Assembly: GCA_035299025.1 (NCBI GenBank)
Contig: DATGXK010000007.1
Location: forward strand, 1,488,001 to 1,552,000
Source of the DNA: Leadbetterella sp035299025
GTDB lineage: Bacteria > Bacteroidota > Bacteroidia > Cytophagales > Spirosomataceae
Length of the DNA stretch: 64,000 bases
Direction: 5' to 3'
Shown: positions 8,850-16,750 of the stretch, one piece after another
Position numbering within the stretch: the first letter of the stretch is position 1
Layout of the letters: the number at the start of each line of letters is the position of its first letter
Program-made: the position numbers and the translations under genes
Notes under the pieces: generated by a model
Databases searched by the model: none
The model's input: the letters and a program-made list of their open reading frames with translations, nothing else
What the model was told of the DNA's origin: nothing

Positions 8850-9815
8850 ATGAACAGGCTTCATCACCTCAAAGAAACTTTGCCCGAAAATTTACAAAGT
8901 TGCAAAGATTATGATGATTGCGAATTTGTGATTCTCGATTATAATTCCACAGACGGTTTGGAAGAGTGGCTCAAAAATAGCAGCCTTTCTTTAGACCCAA
9001 AAATCAAATACTACAAAAACAAAGAAGCCACGGCTTACAAAAGAAGTCATTCACGAAACATGGCAATGCGACTCGCCGAAGGCGAAGTGCTTGTGAATCT
9101 AGACGCCGACAATTTTCTTGGAAATGGCTTCATTAACTTCATTTTCGAAACTTTCGAATCCAGAACCGATACTTTCATAGCACCAGACGAAGCCGGAGTG
9201 AGTGATGTATTTGGCAAAATGTGCTTTAGGAAAGACCATTTTGAAAAAATGGGTGGATATGATGAGCAAATTGAACAGTATGGATTTGAAGATATAGACT
9301 TAAGAAATCGACTCAAAATGTCGGGTTTAGAAGTGCAGGTTTTCTCTAACCCTGAGTTTGCGAAGGCCATTACACATTCCGAAAAAGAAAGAGTAGAGAA
9401 CGAATCAATCTATAAAAATTTGGCTAACCTATATTTACAAAAAATTAGTCCTTCAGAGACTCAAGTTTGCTTTATATTTAAAGACCAGACCTTTGAGATG
9501 GCCATTATTTCTGATAGTCTTTATGAGAAAAAGAATGAAACCGTACAATTGCTAGAACCAAAAAAGAGGTATAATTTGGCCGAAAATTCGCTCATGAGAG
9601 GTAATTTATCGGAGCTTAATTTGTCGAAATTTGAAATTCTCAACAATGCTGACCACCAAACCAAAACAATTCATTTTTATTCACAAATAAAAAACAAACT
9701 CCAAGCCGAGCAAAAACTTATTGTAAATCAGGCGGTTGCAAACAGTGGTAAGAATATTGGCCAAGGAATAGTTTTCTTGAACTTTGATTATTCAAAACCA
9801 ATAATACTTGACTAA
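8850..9815 (+). CDS. Family 2-type glycosyltransferase
   Basis: A GT-A fold transferase of 321 residues from the first ATG. It shows FVILDYNSTDGLEEW, RSHSRNMAMRLAEGEVLVNL followed by the metal-binding DAD, and a galactosyltransferase-C-like segment with GGYDEQ and YGFEDIDLRNRL carrying the acidic ED pair near residue 149. A C-terminal extension of about 130 residues is unrecognised. Odd point: the first beta strand expected for the fold (ISFCTTAMNR) is encoded at 8829-8858, mostly upstream of this ATG, and no ATG, GTG or TTG exists in that frame back to the regulator's stop at 8783. The true start may be a rare codon such as ATA or ATC. The stop overlaps the next gene (TAATG). It may modify the nearby peptides. 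Confidence 0.8.
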   Translation: MNRLHHLKETLPENLQSCKDYDDCEFVILDYNSTDGLEEWLKNSSLSLDPKIKYYKNKEATAYKRSHSRNMAMRLAEGEVLVNLDADNFLGNGFINFIFETFESRTDTFIAPDEAGVSDVFGKMCFRKDHFEKMGGYDEQIEQYGFEDIDLRNRLKMSGLEVQVFSNPEFAKAITHSEKERVENESIYKNLANLYLQKISPSETQVCFIFKDQTFEMAIISDSLYEKKNETVQLLEPKKRYNLAENSLMRGNLSELNLSKFEILNNADHQTKTIHFYSQIKNKLQAEQKLIVNQAVANSGKNIGQGIVFLNFDYSKPIILD

Positions 9816-10561
9816 TGAGTTTATTTGGCAAATATCAATTATCCAGTATCAAGATTTTCTTGGAAAAGCCTAATTGGAAATCCACGCTTAATTTTCTAGC
9901 TGAAGGGGCGTTTCGAGATAAATTCTTTTTCTTTTTCGATACCGAAAGAGGTCAAAACCTAAGTATTTACGCCAAAAACTTTAGCGATGAGCATATTTCA
10001 GAGCTTCAAAGATTTATTGATTCTCTTCCGAGGCATTATTTAGGACAGCCAGAAGACTTTCTTTTTGCAAACTTCAGAAATTGTACCATTCTGAGTATTA
10101 ATAAAATCCCAGTCAACTTTGACATAGAAATCCCGACCGACATTGAAAATGCTTTTGATTTTCAGAAAAAATTAGGCAACGTCATCATTGGTGCTCTCAA
10201 CTACAACGACTTTTTCTTGGAAGAAAAAAACAGAATCAATCTGGCTCTGCAGTTGGTATTTCTATCGATGATACGGGCAAAAAGAGCGGAAATCTCAAAA
10301 TCGCTGAAAAGTATCCCTGAGATTCAGAAAGTTGATGAGGGCTTAAAGGCCTTTTTCTCTGAAATACAGAATATAGAAAAAGAAGGGAACTTAGAAAAAT
10401 GGGTGGTCGATTGGCTAGAAATTACAGCGACAATAAAATCAATTTCTGCTTTAGAATTCATGATTGAAAGTGTTTGCCAAACGCTAGAAATTAGGAGTTT
10501 TTCAAAAAATCTTACCTACACACTTTACGCCATACTTTCAGATTTGGACTGCCGTGCCTGA
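9815..10561 (+). CDS. Unrecognised protein, possible RiPP-related
   Basis: A 248-residue cytosolic protein with no signal peptide or membrane segment. It is translationally coupled to the glycosyltransferase through a TAATG overlap. The N-terminal part has a strongly hydrophobic strand, DKFFFFFDTERGQNLSIYAK, whose shape recalls the FFIRY...HLRLR segment of the thiopeptide-type/SpaB C-terminal domain, but I do not see the family's conserved charged residues and give this only as a weak hypothesis. The rest is alpha-helical and Lys/Glu-rich. Its context between a glycosyltransferase and a GG-leader peptide gene suggests a part in making or handling the peptide. Confidence 0.7.
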   Translation: MSLFGKYQLSSIKIFLEKPNWKSTLNFLAEGAFRDKFFFFFDTERGQNLSIYAKNFSDEHISELQRFIDSLPRHYLGQPEDFLFANFRNCTILSINKIPVNFDIEIPTDIENAFDFQKKLGNVIIGALNYNDFFLEEKNRINLALQLVFLSMIRAKRAEISKSLKSIPEIQKVDEGLKAFFSEIQNIEKEGNLEKWVVDWLEITATIKSISALEFMIESVCQTLEIRSFSKNLTYTLYAILSDLDCRA

Positions 10562-10666
10562 AACAGGTTTGGTAGAAATTAGGCCGCACTTTTAGATTAT
10601 GTGCAAAAATCATACCGTTTAATCATCCTTTAGGTCTAATTTGATTAAAATCAAAAAGAAAAAGTA

Positions 10667-10702
10667 GTTGTTGTATTGCTAAGAATTAAAAGTTTAGATT
10701 TG
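10667..10702 (+). promoter_or_regulatory. Bacteroidota-type promoter for peptide 2
   Basis: TAGATTTG at 10695-10702 matches the TAnnTTTG -7 box of Bacteroidota sigma factor. GTTGTTG at 10667-10673 lies about 21 nt upstream and resembles the TTTG -33 box. This would start transcription near 10709 and give a leader of about 60 nt before the peptide gene. Confidence 0.5.
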
Positions 10703-10770
10703 TAATGTATTCGATGAGTGAAATCTGAGAAAACAGGAAAATAAACTATAATTTTAAAACACCCAGAACA

Positions 10771-11037
10771 ATGAAAGCATTAGACAAATTTGCAGGAATG
10801 GAAATTTCAAACACAGAAGAAATCAAAGGCGGAACTTTCGGTCTTTTCTCTCTTTTGGGAGGTTGTGCTCCAAAACCAACTTGTTACACTCCAGCACCAA
10901 ATCCTTGTTATACACCAGCACCTCCAGCTTGCAACACAGGTGGTTATTCAACTCCTAAGCCAGTTGTATGTGCTCCAAAACCAAGCTATTGTGCTCCAAA
11001 AATCAGCTTTAGCTTCTCTTTTGGATGGGGATGTTAA
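10771..11037 (+). CDS. Double-glycine leader peptide, Cys/Pro-rich (peptide 2)
   Basis: An 88-residue precursor paralogous to the one at 7563. The leader MKALDKFAGMEISNTEEI then KGG predicts a 67-residue core starting TFGLF. The core holds seven cysteines (core positions 11, 17, 25, 33, 46, 53, 67) in repeated CAPKP and CYTPAP units, then ends ISFSFSFGWGC. Shared with peptide 1 are the start MK(A/G)L, KGGTF at the cleavage site, the FSFSF stretch followed by GC, and AAAACACCC just upstream. No transporter gene is adjacent on this strand; the C39 exporter at 5253 is the likely processor. Mature form and activity are unknown. Confidence 0.8.
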   Translation: MKALDKFAGMEISNTEEIKGGTFGLFSLLGGCAPKPTCYTPAPNPCYTPAPPACNTGGYSTPKPVVCAPKPSYCAPKISFSFSFGWGC

Positions 11038-11063
11038 TTATTAGGCCGCTGGTCTAAACATTT

Positions 11064-11100
11064 AAAGGGAATTTTCTTCGGAAGGTTCCCTTTATATTTT
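11064..11100. terminator. Terminator after peptide 2
   Basis: AAAGGGAA (11064-11071) pairs with TTCCCTTT (11086-11093), then ATATTTTT. It lies between the convergent peptide 2 and Crp/Fnr-type genes and overlaps the latter's stop, so it can serve both strands. Confidence 0.65.
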
Positions 11101-11658
11101 TCCACGCATTCTGCTCAATGTCTCCTGGCTCATACCCAAATAGGAGGCCAAATATCCCAAAGGAATTCTGTTTAGTAGATGAGGGGTTTCAGCCATAAAC
11201 TTTTCATAACGCTGCAAGGCACTGTCTATTCTGATACTATTTAGTAGATTTTCGGCCTCTATGAACAGTTTTTCGTATAGCCGCCTAACGTAATCGTTGA
11301 AAACCCAATGCTTGGCCAATAAGTACTGAATGCTTTCGTAAGACAAATAAAAACAAAAGGTTTTTTCGATTGCCTGTATGGACTCCGCAGAAGGGATCTG
11401 TTTGAGATAGCTTATCGGAGAACAGATTATATTTTGATCTAAGCCAAAAGAGGTGGTGTATTCTTTGCCATTGCTACATAGATATGACCTACAAAGCCCA
11501 GTTTCGATATAATAAATACCAGTACACACCTCTCCTTTTCGAAGGATAAATTCATTTTTCTGAAAATCCATTGGCCGAAAATGTGATGCAATTTCGATTT
11601 GAATATCCAACTCAAAATGTTGATACTCTTGTGTGAGATTAAAATCTAAATTGATCAT
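11092..11658 (-). CDS. Crp/Fnr family transcriptional regulator
   Basis: About 188 residues with an N-terminal cyclic-nucleotide-binding-type beta barrel (FILRKGEVCTGIYYIETGLC) and a C-terminal winged helix with IPLGYLASYLGMSQETLSRM as recognition helix. The barrel lacks the RE/TS residues used for cAMP, as is common in Bacteroidota members. The ATG at 11658 is preferred over 11691 because the earlier eleven residues do not look like part of the fold. It faces peptide 2 convergently and stands alone, with no indication of its target. Confidence 0.85.
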   Translation of the reverse strand: MINLDFNLTQEYQHFELDIQIEIASHFRPMDFQKNEFILRKGEVCTGIYYIETGLCRSYLCSNGKEYTTSFGLDQNIICSPISYLKQIPSAESIQAIEKTFCFYLSYESIQYLLAKHWVFNDYVRRLYEKLFIEAENLLNSIRIDSALQRYEKFMAETPHLLNRIPLGYLASYLGMSQETLSRMRGKI

Positions 11659-11795
11659 TGAAAATATGATAGTTTTGACAATTAACTGCAAAAACTATTC
11701 CATTGCCCAGCTCAAACCTAGTTTTCAAGTAAAATCTAATCAATTAGCCACAAAAGAATTCCTTTATCCTAATTAAGGCATGCAAAATCACCTAA

Positions 11796-12254
11796 TTATC
11801 GCCTGTATTTGGCCTGAAGCCCGTCCAGAAAATTACGAAGAAACTGATCTTTGCATTCGCGGTATTGCGGCTGAGAAGGATTTCTAAAAAACGCACTAAG
11901 CTCGTGCTTGCTTACCCTCATGCCCATCAAATCATAGATAGCTAAGAGGTCGTCATCCTTAAAATTCAGAGCGATTTTCAATTTCCTGAAAATAATATTG
12001 TTGTTCAATTGTTTTTCTGGTTCAGGTATTCCGCCTTCCTTTTCTCCTCTAAAATTTGCTATAAAGCCATTAAGAAAAGCTGCAAACAATCTATCATTCA
12101 ATGGCTTGTGACTTTCATCTTCTTCTTTTTTCAAATAATCGCTTATTTCCGCTCGTGAGGCCACCAAGCCTCCCTTGGCGAAAATCTCAATCATTTTGTC
12201 GTCACCAAAGTTGAAAGTGTATCTCAGTCTCCGAAGAATGTCGTTGTTTTTCAT
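11796..12254 (-). CDS. DUF1456 family protein (YehS-like)
   Basis: A 152-residue protein made of two repeats of about 70 residues, each with the family pattern NNDILRRLRYTFNFGDDKMIEIF and NNIIFRKLKIALNFKDDDLLAIY, followed by a segment on keeping or changing residues before FLNGF and FLDGL. Length agrees with E. coli YehS. No function is established for the family. A structured intergenic hairpin lies in its 5' region at 12277-12316. Confidence 0.88.
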   Translation of the reverse strand: MKNNDILRRLRYTFNFGDDKMIEIFAKGGLVASRAEISDYLKKEEDESHKPLNDRLFAAFLNGFIANFRGEKEGGIPEPEKQLNNNIIFRKLKIALNFKDDDLLAIYDLMGMRVSKHELSAFFRNPSQPQYRECKDQFLRNFLDGLQAKYRR

Positions 12255-12276
12255 GTATTATCTCTTATTAAAGGAC

Positions 12277-12316
12277 GAACGAAACAAACGGCCAAGAAGG
12301 CCAATCTGTTTCGTTC
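12277..12316. other. Nested inverted repeat in intergenic region
   Basis: GAACGAAACA (12277-12286) pairs perfectly with TGTTTCGTTC (12307-12316), and inside it GGCC (12290-12293) pairs with GGCC (12299-12302). There is no T-run on either side. It lies 23 bp upstream of the DUF1456 gene and downstream of the DUF2490 gene, so it may be a 5' UTR structure, a weak terminator or a protein-binding site. Confidence 0.5.
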
Positions 12317-12417
12317 AAATACCGGTTTGCGATATAAGCCATAGGCTTTTAATTCACAAAATTACAACAAAAGCATTGTAGAAAGCTCGAATCTAGCGTT
12401 TTGAATCAAAAAATGAT

Positions 12418-13173
12418 TCAATGTTTCGTAAAATCCAAGTTCGTCAGATACGATATTCTCAGCGTTGGGTTGCTTTCCTCAATGGTATCCGTAAAATTCC
12501 AGATTTTCTGATGTACAAAACTCAACTGGATTTGGCTACTTTTTGAAAAATTATAGCCCAAACCAGCGATGACCCTATTCTGATTAAACAATGTACCACC
12601 AGCTTTTTTACCAATATTCAGAAAAGCTTCGTCTCCGATAAAACCACTCAAAAGAATGTTTTTCTCTTTTTTTACAAATGGATACATAAGCATTGGCATA
12701 TATCTGAACCTATTTCGGTAGGCATAATCAGTAATTTCCAATTGATTGGTCGTCGAATTTATAGTCGCAAGCCCAACCCAGCGGTTTTCATCTCTGAGCC
12801 GATTAGTTATTTTCAAATCACCAATTTGATGTGTAAAATTGGCTTGGACCCATACGTGATTTTCGGGTGTTGGTCGCTTGAAAATGGCAGGATTTCCATA
12901 AACAAAAGTATTGTAATGTGTAAATCCCACACTGGCCAAAAGGTTCTTATTCAATTGATAATCAAAAGATGGCCGAACAAAGTACTGTTGTTTCTCCAAA
13001 AAACCATTGGCATAACGCATGGTGGCCTCAAGTGTAAAATATGTCTTCTTAGCAATTTTATTTTTACCCACATAGTGCAGCCAAATATTGTTGTTTTGGC
13101 TCTTTGTTTGGGCCGAGGTAATAGACAACCCTATGATTAATAGGCCAAAAACGGCCGAAATTACTTTTTTCAT
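12418..13173 (-). CDS. DUF2490 family outer-membrane-type protein
   Basis: A 251-residue exported protein. Starting at the ATG at 13173 gives a clean signal peptide, MKKVISAVFGLLIIGLSITS, ending near AQT. The upstream ATG at 13200 would place nine extra residues in front. The body is beta-rich with repeated patterns such as NRLRDENRWVG and NRFRYMPMLMYPF, and ends in aromatic strands, consistent with a DUF2490 beta barrel in the outer membrane. It is the last gene of the run after DabA, DabB and SulP on this strand; a link with carbon uptake is positional only. Confidence 0.75.
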   Translation of the reverse strand: MKKVISAVFGLLIIGLSITSAQTKSQNNNIWLHYVGKNKIAKKTYFTLEATMRYANGFLEKQQYFVRPSFDYQLNKNLLASVGFTHYNTFVYGNPAIFKRPTPENHVWVQANFTHQIGDLKITNRLRDENRWVGLATINSTTNQLEITDYAYRNRFRYMPMLMYPFVKKEKNILLSGFIGDEAFLNIGKKAGGTLFNQNRVIAGLGYNFSKSSQIQLSFVHQKIWNFTDTIEESNPTLRISYLTNLDFTKH

Positions 13174-13246
13174 GATGATACATTTACATACCAATTCCAC
13201 CCCAGCGAGGTACTGGGAAGCGAAATTAGTGTTTTTTTTCTGAAAA

Positions 13247-14836
13247 TTACTTTTTAAATCTGGCCGCTAAGGCATGGTTTGAGGTAGGCTTATGTTCCTC
13301 ATGACCCACTATTGAGACGGTTCCGCCCTGGGCTTGGTAGTCGCGTTCGAAGTTATGTAAGCTCTCCATCACCGAATGATCCACGAGCTTTGTATTCTTC
13401 AAATCTATAACCACTTTAAAACCAGGAGGAATTGCCTCTAATTTACTTTTGATTCCGAGAAAATTTGAAAAAACGGCTGCCTTGTCAATTTCCACAAGAT
13501 ATTCCTGATCGGTAAACGAAACCACCACCGGAGCCTTAAAAAGTGCCAAAACTGGTGCTCCATGATAAGTATGAATGATGAGTTTCAAAACCATACCTGC
13601 TGCAATACCGACCAGAAGATCTTCGAAGAGGGTAAAGAAGATAGTGACCAAGAAGATGGCCAATTGCTCTTTACCGATTTTAAAAGTATGAATAAACTCT
13701 CTAGGATGAGCCAATTTGATACCCACCGTAATAAGCATCGCAGCTAGTGCAGTATTTGGTATCAACTCAATTAAGTGAGAAGCCAAAAGAACAAAACTCA
13801 ATATAAAAAAGCCATGAAAGAAATTAGCCCAGCGAGTTTTGGCCCCGTTGTTTACGTTAGAAGAACTCCTAGCCACCTCCGAAATCATCGGCAAACCACC
13901 CAAGATGGCGGAGAGTGTATTTCCAATTCCCACAGCTATCAAATCTTTATTTGTATTTGATTTTCTCTTGTAAGGATCTAACATATCTATGGCTTTTACA
14001 GTCAAAAGAGACTCCAAAGTACCTACCAAAGCAAACATAATCACGTATTTAATGAAAACACCTGTTTGGGCTATCCCCCCGAAATCAACGTTTATTTTAA
14101 TATTTTCAAGCAAATTACCAATATGTACCAAAGCATAGGCGGGCTCGGTTGTTTGGAAATCCAGCATGAGTTCGGCAGGAATAGCGAACATAAGAACTAC
14201 CAGTGGGGCCGGGATTTTCTTTATTGGGCTATCTAACATCGGCCAAATCATCATAATACTAAAACTCACCAAGCCAACCAATGTGGCTTTGGGGTCCATG
14301 TGCATTATATAGTTCGGAATGGATGCCAAAAGCTCAAGTGGAGCTTTTCCTTTCAAAAGTGCCGGGTTTATATCGAGCAAAATAGGGATTTGCTTTGCAA
14401 TAATGATGATTCCTATGGCCGCCAACATGCCATGAATGGCCGAGAGAGGAAAAAAATCGGCGAGTTTTCCCATTTTCAAAACCCCAAAAATGATTTGAAT
14501 GATACCTGAAATCACCATAGCTCCGAGAGCCAAATGCCAGCCAGTTTCACCACCGCCAAATTCGTTTACAGCACCTGCTACTATGACAATCAAACCTGCT
14601 GCTGGGCCCTTTATGGTAAGTCGTGAGCCCATGAAAAGACTCACTACCAAACCACCAATAATAGCAGCCACTAAACCCATTATGGGTGGAAATTCCGAAG
14701 CCTTGGCAATACCCAAACTGAGTGGCAGTGCCAACAAAAACACGATAAAACCTGAGATAGCATCAGTTGAAAAGTTCTCTTTCAGACCAGCAAGCCCGTC
14801 AAGAGGTATTTTATGTTTTTTATTTTCTGTATTCAT
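13247..14836 (-). CDS. SulP family anion transporter, probable bicarbonate uptake
   Basis: Inner-membrane transporter of 529 residues with about 12-14 hydrophobic helices: start DAISGFIVFLLALPLSLGIA, the SulP signature around GLVAAIIGGLVVSLFMGS, then a C-terminal STAS domain from about 435 (VVIDLKNTKLVDHSVMESLH). SulP members carry sulfate, bicarbonate or other anions. Because it lies 33 bp behind dabB and dabA, I infer bicarbonate; cotransported sodium cannot be read from the sequence. No carbonic anhydrase is fused to it. Confidence 0.88.
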   Translation of the reverse strand: MNTENKKHKIPLDGLAGLKENFSTDAISGFIVFLLALPLSLGIAKASEFPPIMGLVAAIIGGLVVSLFMGSRLTIKGPAAGLIVIVAGAVNEFGGGETGWHLALGAMVISGIIQIIFGVLKMGKLADFFPLSAIHGMLAAIGIIIIAKQIPILLDINPALLKGKAPLELLASIPNYIMHMDPKATLVGLVSFSIMMIWPMLDSPIKKIPAPLVVLMFAIPAELMLDFQTTEPAYALVHIGNLLENIKINVDFGGIAQTGVFIKYVIMFALVGTLESLLTVKAIDMLDPYKRKSNTNKDLIAVGIGNTLSAILGGLPMISEVARSSSNVNNGAKTRWANFFHGFFILSFVLLASHLIELIPNTALAAMLITVGIKLAHPREFIHTFKIGKEQLAIFLVTIFFTLFEDLLVGIAAGMVLKLIIHTYHGAPVLALFKAPVVVSFTDQEYLVEIDKAAVFSNFLGIKSKLEAIPPGFKVVIDLKNTKLVDHSVMESLHNFERDYQAQGGTVSIVGHEEHKPTSNHALAARFKK

Positions 14837-14869
14837 TTCTTAATTTTTTATTTGCCTTTCGGCGATTAT

Positions 14870-16750
14870 TTATGATGAACGATAGGCCACTTCGTGGTAG
14901 GTTTTGGTATGAGGGCCAAAAAACACCCGAGCGAATATTCTTATAATAGCAAGACCATCCATTATCAGGCTCAAAGCGGTAAGCAGAGCCAGTAAAATTT
15001 GATCCTCATGTATGTGCGAGAAGATTAAGTCCTCACCTATAAAAGACGGTGTAATTGGAAAACCACTGACCCCCAAGCAGGCAATAAAAAATGCAAAGGC
15101 GATCTTTGGATGAACATAAACATGTCCATGGAAACGATCTAAATCAATATTTCCTTCCAAACGTTTTATTCGCCTGAGGGTGAGATAACCAAAAATACCT
15201 GCAACCAATATACCACTCAGATAAAGCGAGATGTGGCTCAAACTGAAGTGCTCATTGAACGAAATCGATAATGCCACCCAAGCATGATTGAGAATAATCA
15301 GAACCCAAGACATCCTTGCCCTATATCTTTCAGTAAAGGCTTTCAGAACCATCAGCAGCCCAAAAAGTGAAAAAAGTATGGGCAAAAGATGGATGGCATT
15401 TTGAGGAATATTGTCCTGATAAAACCAAAGAAAAATCCCCGAAATGTAAAGCGGCACGAAGAAGATTATGAGCTTATTTAAACTCAGGAAATGAATTTTT
15501 CTACCTAAAACCTTCATGGGATTCCAAAGATAGGTGTACATCAAGTTATCCAGATTAAACTCTTTCAGACACAATATATACAGAGAGCTGGCCATGCGAG
15601 TGGGATACTTTGACTCTATGGAGGTGTCGTCTGGGGAGTATCTATAAAATTGTTCGCGAATGAGATAGGTAACCACAGACGGCGAAACGAGCAACTGGTA
15701 AGTTCTCAAGAAGGCATTTCCAGCAAAATGAAACAAAGCCAAAGTCTGGAGACCTAAAGCTACTTCGATGAATATCAAACCTATCTGAGCTATAGAGCCA
15801 TAGGCAATTTGGCTTTTTATAGATGACTGCACCCTTCCAATGCCAGTAGCCACCACCGCAGTAATTATGCCCACTACGGCGATGAAAACCCGCACCGAGA
15901 TTTGTTGTTCAATAAAATGAAAAGTACGAAGCAACAAAAATACGCCGATATGTACCGACAGAGAACCATAAAAAATGGCACTTGAAGGTGTAGGGCCTTC
16001 CATTGCACGCGGCAACCAACTGGAAAATGGCAACTGGGCAGATTTTACAGCTGCTGCCAGAACGAGCATCATGGCTATAAAAACTCCTGTAGAGGAGTGG
16101 CTCATCAAATGCTCGTGAACCAGCTCAAAATTATTGAGTTTCTGAAAGGTAATGTTTTCGTGCCACAAATGATGGCTCATCCACATGGCCAGTAGAATTC
16201 CGATGTCGCCAATCCTATAGATAGAAAAAACTTTCACCGCATTTTTTACGGGCAAATAGCGGTTTCGGTAAAACGCTATCAGGAGAAACGAACATATTCC
16301 CAATATTTCCCAACCAATAAAAAGCGTTTCGAGATTTCCGGACAAAACAGTAATGCTGTAGCCTGTATAAAAAAACAAAACCGTATTGAAAAACCTCTTG
16401 TAGCCCGACTCGCGGTGCAGATAATATCGGCTAAAACGAGTTACCAAAGATACCAATATGCCGCCAACCAGCAGGTAGACGGCCGATATTTTGTCGAAAT
16501 AAAAAGACAAGAAAAAACTATATCCCTTGGTTTCGAAAATATTCGGAGAATAAAAATTTACCGAATGTCGACCTTTTAAAAGCCAAAGCCCTGTGTAACC
16601 GATCGCCAACGATAATTGAACTCCGATCGTAACAACGGCTATCCAAGACAAAAGACCTTCCTTCTTCTCAGAAACTACAAGGCTCAATAAAAACCCCACG
16701 AGGGGAATCAGTACAAATATTTGCAACGTTACTTCCATATTAAGCCTCAT
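14870..16750 (-). CDS. dabB: DabB, proton-channel-like subunit of DIC uptake complex
   Basis: A 626-residue membrane protein of the NuoL/MrpA family with about 13 or more transmembrane segments. It shows the proton-antiporter M core: GWEILGICSFLLIAFYRNR, then KSAQLPFSSWLPRAMEGPTP, a sequence with the conserved Lys and Pro residues of these subunits. No other complex I subunit is adjacent. It overlaps the end of dabA by 11 bp, and this pairing identifies it as DabB, which couples cation flux to inorganic carbon uptake by DabA. Confidence 0.88.
   Translation of the reverse strand: MRLNMEVTLQIFVLIPLVGFLLSLVVSEKKEGLLSWIAVVTIGVQLSLAIGYTGLWLLKGRHSVNFYSPNIFETKGYSFFLSFYFDKISAVYLLVGGILVSLVTRFSRYYLHRESGYKRFFNTVLFFYTGYSITVLSGNLETLFIGWEILGICSFLLIAFYRNRYLPVKNAVKVFSIYRIGDIGILLAMWMSHHLWHENITFQKLNNFELVHEHLMSHSSTGVFIAMMLVLAAAVKSAQLPFSSWLPRAMEGPTPSSAIFYGSLSVHIGVFLLLRTFHFIEQQISVRVFIAVVGIITAVVATGIGRVQSSIKSQIAYGSIAQIGLIFIEVALGLQTLALFHFAGNAFLRTYQLLVSPSVVTYLIREQFYRYSPDDTSIESKYPTRMASSLYILCLKEFNLDNLMYTYLWNPMKVLGRKIHFLSLNKLIIFFVPLYISGIFLWFYQDNIPQNAIHLLPILFSLFGLLMVLKAFTERYRARMSWVLIILNHAWVALSISFNEHFSLSHISLYLSGILVAGIFGYLTLRRIKRLEGNIDLDRFHGHVYVHPKIAFAFFIACLGVSGFPITPSFIGEDLIFSHIHEDQILLALLTALSLIMDGLAIIRIFARVFFGPHTKTYHEVAYRSS

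Noticed and set aside
10790..11044. An 84-codon frame overlapping peptide 2.
   Set aside because: Frame-shifted shadow; the other frame has the leader, KGG site and conserved Cys pattern.
14499..14843. A 114-codon plus-strand frame.
   Set aside because: Antisense to the sulP gene; the transporter is clearly coding on the minus strand.
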